From Clostridia bacterium (lineage in GTDB: Bacteria; Bacillota; Clostridia; Oscillospirales; Acutalibacteraceae): a stretch of DNA of 64,000 nucleotides. Below, piece after piece: positions 62,436 to 64,000 of this stretch (the first letter of the stretch is position 1; the number at the start of each line of letters is the position of its first letter). A program made the translations under genes and the position numbers. Where the stretch lies: positions 62,001 through 126,000 of the forward strand of contig JAFRRP010000025.1 in assembly GCA_017428085.1 (NCBI GenBank), given 5' to 3'. The notes beneath the pieces were generated by a model. That model saw only the letters and a program-made list of their open reading frames with translations. It did no database searches and was not told the DNA's origin.

Positions 62436-64000
62436 GTGAATAACAGATGGGGAAAGACGGTCATCGCCGTCCTGTGTTCTTTGGTGATCTGCTGCAGTCA
62501 CTGCCTTTGGGCTTCCGCGGCTCTTTTCGCGTTTGAAACGCAGTTTGAGCACGAGTCCGCAGACGTGGCCTGGCTGACCGATCTCGTTTTCAAGGAGGAT
62601 CTGTCCTCTGTGGACGGGCTTGCCCAGAACTGCAGGCTGGTGGCAAAACCGGAAACTCCCTATACCGAGACCTCCGACAGCTTTGCGGAGGAAGTCAGTT
62701 ATTACTGCTCCCTTTACAATCTCAATCAGGGCGCGCAGCGCTCCGCGTATATTTATTTCTTCGACGTGCTCAGCAGCCAGGGCGGCGGACTTGCGGCAGG
62801 CGAGATCAGCGACGACGATATCCGCGTTTATTTGGAAAGCGTGGGGATCGAATATCCCGACGATCCGGATTCCGACGAGCTGATCCTGGCCCGCGCGCTG
62901 TACGCGGCAATGGCAAGCGGCGCGTTTTCCGGCGTCACCTCCGGCGCATCGCTGGAGGAGGTGGCTGTGGAGTATCTCGCCAATCTTACCGGCGTGAATA
63001 TCGAAACGCTGCGTGAATGGATGCCCGATGAAAGCGTGCTTTCTTTGGACGCCTATATTCTCGCTGCCTCCAGGCTGGCCCTGTGGACCAACGGCTACGA
63101 TGTGGACGAGGATACGAACGAGGATGATGTGTTCCGTCTGGTAGCGGTCATGACTATCGAGCAGTTGGGCATTTCCGCCGACAGCTCTCTTTCCTTCGAT
63201 CAGTTGAAATACAAGTTCATGGCGGCGATGCTGGGCAAAAAGTACGGCGTAGCTGTTGACGCGGACCGTCTGGCCGAAGCCATTTCCGACGGGGAAGCCG
63301 CTTATTATATACTGCAGCTTCTGGGCCGCGATCACGGCGTGTCCGTCCGACATGACAACAGTGATTATCAACAGGCCTTCGATCTGGTGGCGGACAATAC
63401 CGGCGTGTTCGACGTGGAGGAAGGCGAGTTCTACGCGGATATCTATTATTATGAACTGACGCTCAACTTCAAGCGTTCCAGCATCTGGATCTATCCCACG
63501 GCTTACGTGTCCGGCGATTCCGCCTACGACGTGTCCATCGACGTGAACGGCGTCGGCGTACGCAACGGGTATTATACCGAGATTTCGGTCGATCCCGATA
63601 AGCCCACTCAGACGCTGGCGGTCAGAGTGACCGCGTCTTCCGCGAAGAAGTCCTCCGAATGCGTCTATTACATCGATCTGCATCAGGGTTCGCAGGAAAA
63701 ACCGAAGACGCAGAAACCCTCCGACGGTATGAACGTCAACCCGTTTATTTCCTCGGAGTCGCTGGTCTCACAGATCATGGCGTCCTTCGGGTTGGATACC
63801 TCCGTAGTGTCCTATCTCGGTACGGCGCTGTATTCTTTCGCCCTGCCCACCCAAAGCGTGATGACCTGTATTTCTCCCTCGTTCGACGCCGAAACGCTGT
63901 TTTCTGACGATGCGCAGAGCGTTGCCGTTGAGACGGCTCAGGTACTTTCCGACGAGGAGTATAAAGCGGTGCTGGATCAGATCGGCAATCTGGCTGACGT
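62436..64000 (+). CDS. Large secreted protein, partial, with cadherin-like beta-sandwich domain
   Basis: Open from the GTG at 62436 (CGGAGGTA upstream) to the end of the window, 521 codons without a stop. A signal peptide ('VIAVLCSLVICCSHCLWASA') precedes an acidic helical region of about 330 residues. A beta-sandwich near residues 345-410 ('IWIYPTAYVSGDSAYDVSIDVNGVGVRNG', 'TLAVRVTASSAKKSSECVYYIDL') matches the cadherin-like domain (PF12733 type). A Lys/Pro linker and a further helical part follow. It is probably a cell-surface protein; function unknown. Confidence 0.78.
   Translation, partial: MNNRWGKTVIAVLCSLVICCSHCLWASAALFAFETQFEHESADVAWLTDLVFKEDLSSVDGLAQNCRLVAKPETPYTETSDSFAEEVSYYCSLYNLNQGAQRSAYIYFFDVLSSQGGGLAAGEISDDDIRVYLESVGIEYPDDPDSDELILARALYAAMASGAFSGVTSGASLEEVAVEYLANLTGVNIETLREWMPDESVLSLDAYILAASRLALWTNGYDVDEDTNEDDVFRLVAVMTIEQLGISADSSLSFDQLKYKFMAAMLGKKYGVAVDADRLAEAISDGEAAYYILQLLGRDHGVSVRHDNSDYQQAFDLVADNTGVFDVEEGEFYADIYYYELTLNFKRSSIWIYPTAYVSGDSAYDVSIDVNGVGVRNGYYTEISVDPDKPTQTLAVRVTASSAKKSSECVYYIDLHQGSQEKPKTQKPSDGMNVNPFISSESLVSQIMASFGLDTSVVSYLGTALYSFALPTQSVMTCISPSFDAETLFSDDAQSVAVETAQVLSDEEYKAVLDQIGNLAD

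Overview
The window reads as a chromosomal segment of an anaerobic, GC-rich (roughly 55-58% by eye) Clostridia member of the Oscillospirales/Ruminococcaceae type. The pointers are an NADH-linked [FeFe]-hydrogenase operon, a PyrR-attenuated uracil operon, Rex, DUF1292 and DUF4428 proteins, a dockerin protein, and sigma-A promoters with 16-18 bp spacers in almost every intergenic gap. It is gene dense, with no tRNA, rRNA, IS element, prophage or CRISPR array that I could see. The assignment to a clade is inference.

Layout. 1-5.5 kb (+): hydrogenase operon (DRTGG tail, PHP protein, HATPase protein, 2Fe-2S protein, NuoF/HydB-like flavoprotein, HydA), closed by a UUCG-loop terminator. 5.5-7.5 kb (+): YitT, MIF-like tautomerase and GtrA-like membrane proteins. 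7.5-7.9 kb: a 428-base gene-free stretch with hairpins and a minus-strand 6S-like RNA candidate. 7.9-11.3 kb (-): DUF1292 protein, aldose epimerase, and pyrR-uraA behind a PyrR-type attenuator. 11.4-15.9 kb (-): an aconitase, isocitrate dehydrogenase, rex, unknown-gene operon. 16-23.4 kb (+): ClpP/TepA-like protease, ftsK, YgiQ-type radical SAM, ComEC-like hydrolase, DUF3006 and a DEDDh exonuclease. 23.4-26 kb (-): a TetM/EF-G-like GTPase fused to a YacP/Rae1-type NYN endonuclease domain. 26-32 kb (+): nucleoside ABC transporter (ATPase and two permeases), pyrimidine-nucleoside phosphorylase and uridine kinase, together an uptake and salvage route. 32-37 kb: a 48-aa peptide gene, ligA, RluA synthase, RadC, TetR regulator, NUDIX. 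37-42 kb: lipoprotein, gamma-carbonic anhydrase, ketopantoate-reductase-like protein, unknown gene, dockerin/CHAP-like secreted protein, sugar transferase. 42-51.4 kb: murC, a GH78 rhamnosidase, an SOS-controlled Y-family polymerase with a short YolD-like gene, a GH38 mannosidase-like protein and a HAD phosphatase. 51.5-56.4 kb: iron-dependent alcohol dehydrogenase, metallophosphoesterase, a PBP5-like protein lacking its catalytic serine, and an M20 peptidase. 56.5-61.1 kb: an envelope-stress-type module (SPFH plus zinc ribbons, DUF4428 with Q/G/Y/P repeats, zinc-ribbon membrane protein, TPM protein). 61.2-64 kb: galactose mutarotase and the start of a large secreted protein that runs off the end.

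The most unusual signals are: (1) intergenic arrays of 7-bp repeats whose unit differs at each locus but which nearly always begin on the stop codon of the preceding gene, often from both sides of a convergent gap, accompanied by short GC-rich hairpins; (2) the GTPase-Rae1-like fusion; (3) two apparent pseudoenzymes, a GH38 protein with Phe in place of the nucleophile Asp and a DacF-like protein with Ala in place of the nucleophile Ser; (4) a PspA-less YdjGHI-like cluster with a prion-like repeat protein behind a promoter embedded in a perfect dyad.
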